Source of the DNA: Megascapheus bottae
Lineage: Eukaryota > Chordata > Mammalia > Rodentia > Geomyidae
Direction: 5' to 3'
Length of the DNA stretch: 64,000 bases
Assembly: GCA_024803745.1 (NCBI GenBank)
Contig: JANJXV010000002.1
Location: forward strand, 38,027,001 to 38,091,000
A model generated the notes under the pieces. It was not told the DNA's origin. It ran no database searches and was given only the letters and a program-made list of their open reading frames with translations. The position numbers and the translations under genes are program-made. How positions within the stretch are numbered: the first letter of the stretch is position 1; each line of letters opens with the position of its first letter. Of the stretch, positions 62,497 to 64,000 are shown piece by piece.

Positions 62497-64000
62497 TGAC
62501 TGCTCTCTGGGAGCTAAAGGAAGTTTAGGTCAGAGTCAAACCATGGCTCTAGCCTTCGTGGCCTTAATTCCTACATCTTTTACCTGGCCATTATATGACT
62601 GTAGTAAGTAGGAAATTGGATTTCCAAAGAATATCTGAGCCCTTACCTTGCAACATATACATGTTACCTTCAGTAGGAAAAGCGTCTTTGCAAAAAGATT
62701 TAGGTTATGATTCTGAGATGCCATCACCCTAAAGTTTTCAAAGTGGCTCCTTATGGTAATCACATATATTCTTTTATTAATAGGAGCTAAAGGAAATTTG
62801 GTTAATGCAGAGGAGGAAGCAATGTGAAGACAGGGCAAGTTTAGAGTTATCGGGTCATAGAACGTCAGCTGCCAGCAGATTCTGTGGGAGGATGGATTCT
62901 CTCTGAGAGCTTTGGAAAGAGTGTGGTCCCGCTGACATGAATATGCTCCGTGGTGCTAATTCTGAACTTTCTGCCTCTACAACTGTAGGAGTATACATTT
63001 CTGTTGTCTAAAAATGACTCTATTGCTTCAATAGGCAGTGCCCCCAAAGGCTAATAATGTGTTGGAGTTTAGTCTCCAGCTAGTAGTGCTATTTTAAATT
63101 ATTGCTTGTGGCATTAAGCAAAATTACATTTATGTATCTATCCTACATATGTGTGTGAATTTAATCTTCACAAGATCCCTATATGGTGGATATTATTCTT
63201 ATTCATCTCTCTCTATAATACACTAATTACATATGCATATTTCTCTTGAACACGTTACCTACACTCTGGGATTATAGAAAATTCTCAGGCCCTAGGGAAG
63301 AGTAGCATCATAAATTAGAAGAAACCTAGCTGGGTCTCTCATTCATCACGTGCATGAAAGCTATTCTCTAACTGGAAGCACCAGTGTGATATGTAAATAG
63401 ATATTTATTTCTGTCTATTGTGGTAAATCACAAATTTAGTGGGTTGTTTTTTACATTAACAAACATTACATTAACTAATATATCCTAAGAATTCTTCACA
63501 CTTGCAGAAAATGTAAAGGGCACCAACTCTTTTTCTTTTTTCCAGATCTGTATCTTGTTTGTAGGAGAGTCTGGCAGGGAAAAAGTTGTTGATGCATATG
63601 GTTGGAAAATTTTAATCTTGAACTTACTGGGGAAAAAAAAAACATGAGCATCAATGCATAAAGGCTATTTCAGAGAGTCACTTTTTTGCTAGTTGCATTC
63701 TAATTAATAACATGGAATGTTAGCAAACTAAGGAGGGAGCAATTATTAGCTATCAGATTCTGGGTTTAGGAGAGAAATGGTAGGGTAGTGTGCATAATTT
63801 TTATATCATTAAAAATTAAGTCCTGTAAGCATAATGACTCAAACACCCCTTACTGACAGTATCTGCTGATGATAAACTATGGTGTGGATGAATACAATAT
63901 ACTAAATAATAATTTGGTATATTCTGAATTTAGAGCTTGTCCCCCAAATAGGCAAAAATTATTTCATATCAAGTTATTTTTAGTTGGAAGCAGCAGATGA
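62497..64000. other. Unique AT-rich sequence to the window end
   Basis: No gene recognised. TTTAATCTTCACAAGATCCC and GGATATTATTCTTATTC at 63159-63205 look like part of a MIR. Confidence 0.45.

Overview
This is nuclear DNA of a rodent, most likely from the superfamily Geomyoidea (kangaroo rats, pocket mice, pocket gophers). The evidence is a dense set of dimeric SINEs. One family has a left half resembling tRNA-Ala/ID and a right half matching what I recall as the 'Geo' module (IDL-Geo, described from Dipodomys, Chaetodipus and Thomomys). A second family joins a 7SL/B1-Alu-like left half to the same right module; it is called B1L-Geo here. LINE-1 3' ends, three ERVL-MaLR LTRs and MIR fragments are what one expects of a placental mammal.

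The only protein-coding gene recognised is the 3' end of CAAP1 (caspase activity and apoptosis inhibitor 1): its last 97 codons and stop at 1..296, then an AT-rich 3' UTR. In human, the DNA downstream of CAAP1 is the large gene desert toward TUSC1, and this window fits that arrangement: from about 1.4 kb to the end no other established gene is visible. There are no prokaryotic genes, CRISPR arrays, or true tRNA, rRNA or snRNA genes.

Layout. 0-1.4 kb: CAAP1 end and 3' UTR. 2-12 kb: SINE-dense, with nested insertions and old L1. 12-18 kb: mostly unique AT-rich sequence with old L1, a tandem duplication, a perfect hairpin and an unexplained block at 15.2-16.1 kb. 18-27 kb: MaLR LTRs at 18.9 and 23.5 kb, a young L1 inside a SINE at 19.6 kb, and a perfect RFX-type X-box at 24.75 kb. 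27-36 kb: unique sequence, SINEs with CA-repeat tails and an exon-like ORF at 35.6 kb. 36.2-38 kb: the largest young L1 (antisense, 3' part of ORF2). 38.7-39.7 kb: a possible two-exon noncoding transcript. 40-48 kb: SINEs, old L1 and a perfect hairpin at 46.4 kb. 48.3-49.3 kb: an LTR-like block. 49-55 kb: L1s including a tandem pair, and one MaLR. 55-64 kb: SINEs, a candidate conserved element with an octamer (60.0 kb), and a perfect hairpin close to a full CRE (61.5 kb).

The most interesting points are: the right-hand module shared by both SINE families itself looks tRNA-like; (CA)n microsatellites sit almost exclusively at SINE 3' ends; two abutting SINEs are enclosed by one target-site duplication; and several perfect inverted repeats occur in non-repeat DNA. 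No new multi-gene system is present. SINE and LINE boundaries were read by eye and may be off by 5-20 bp.
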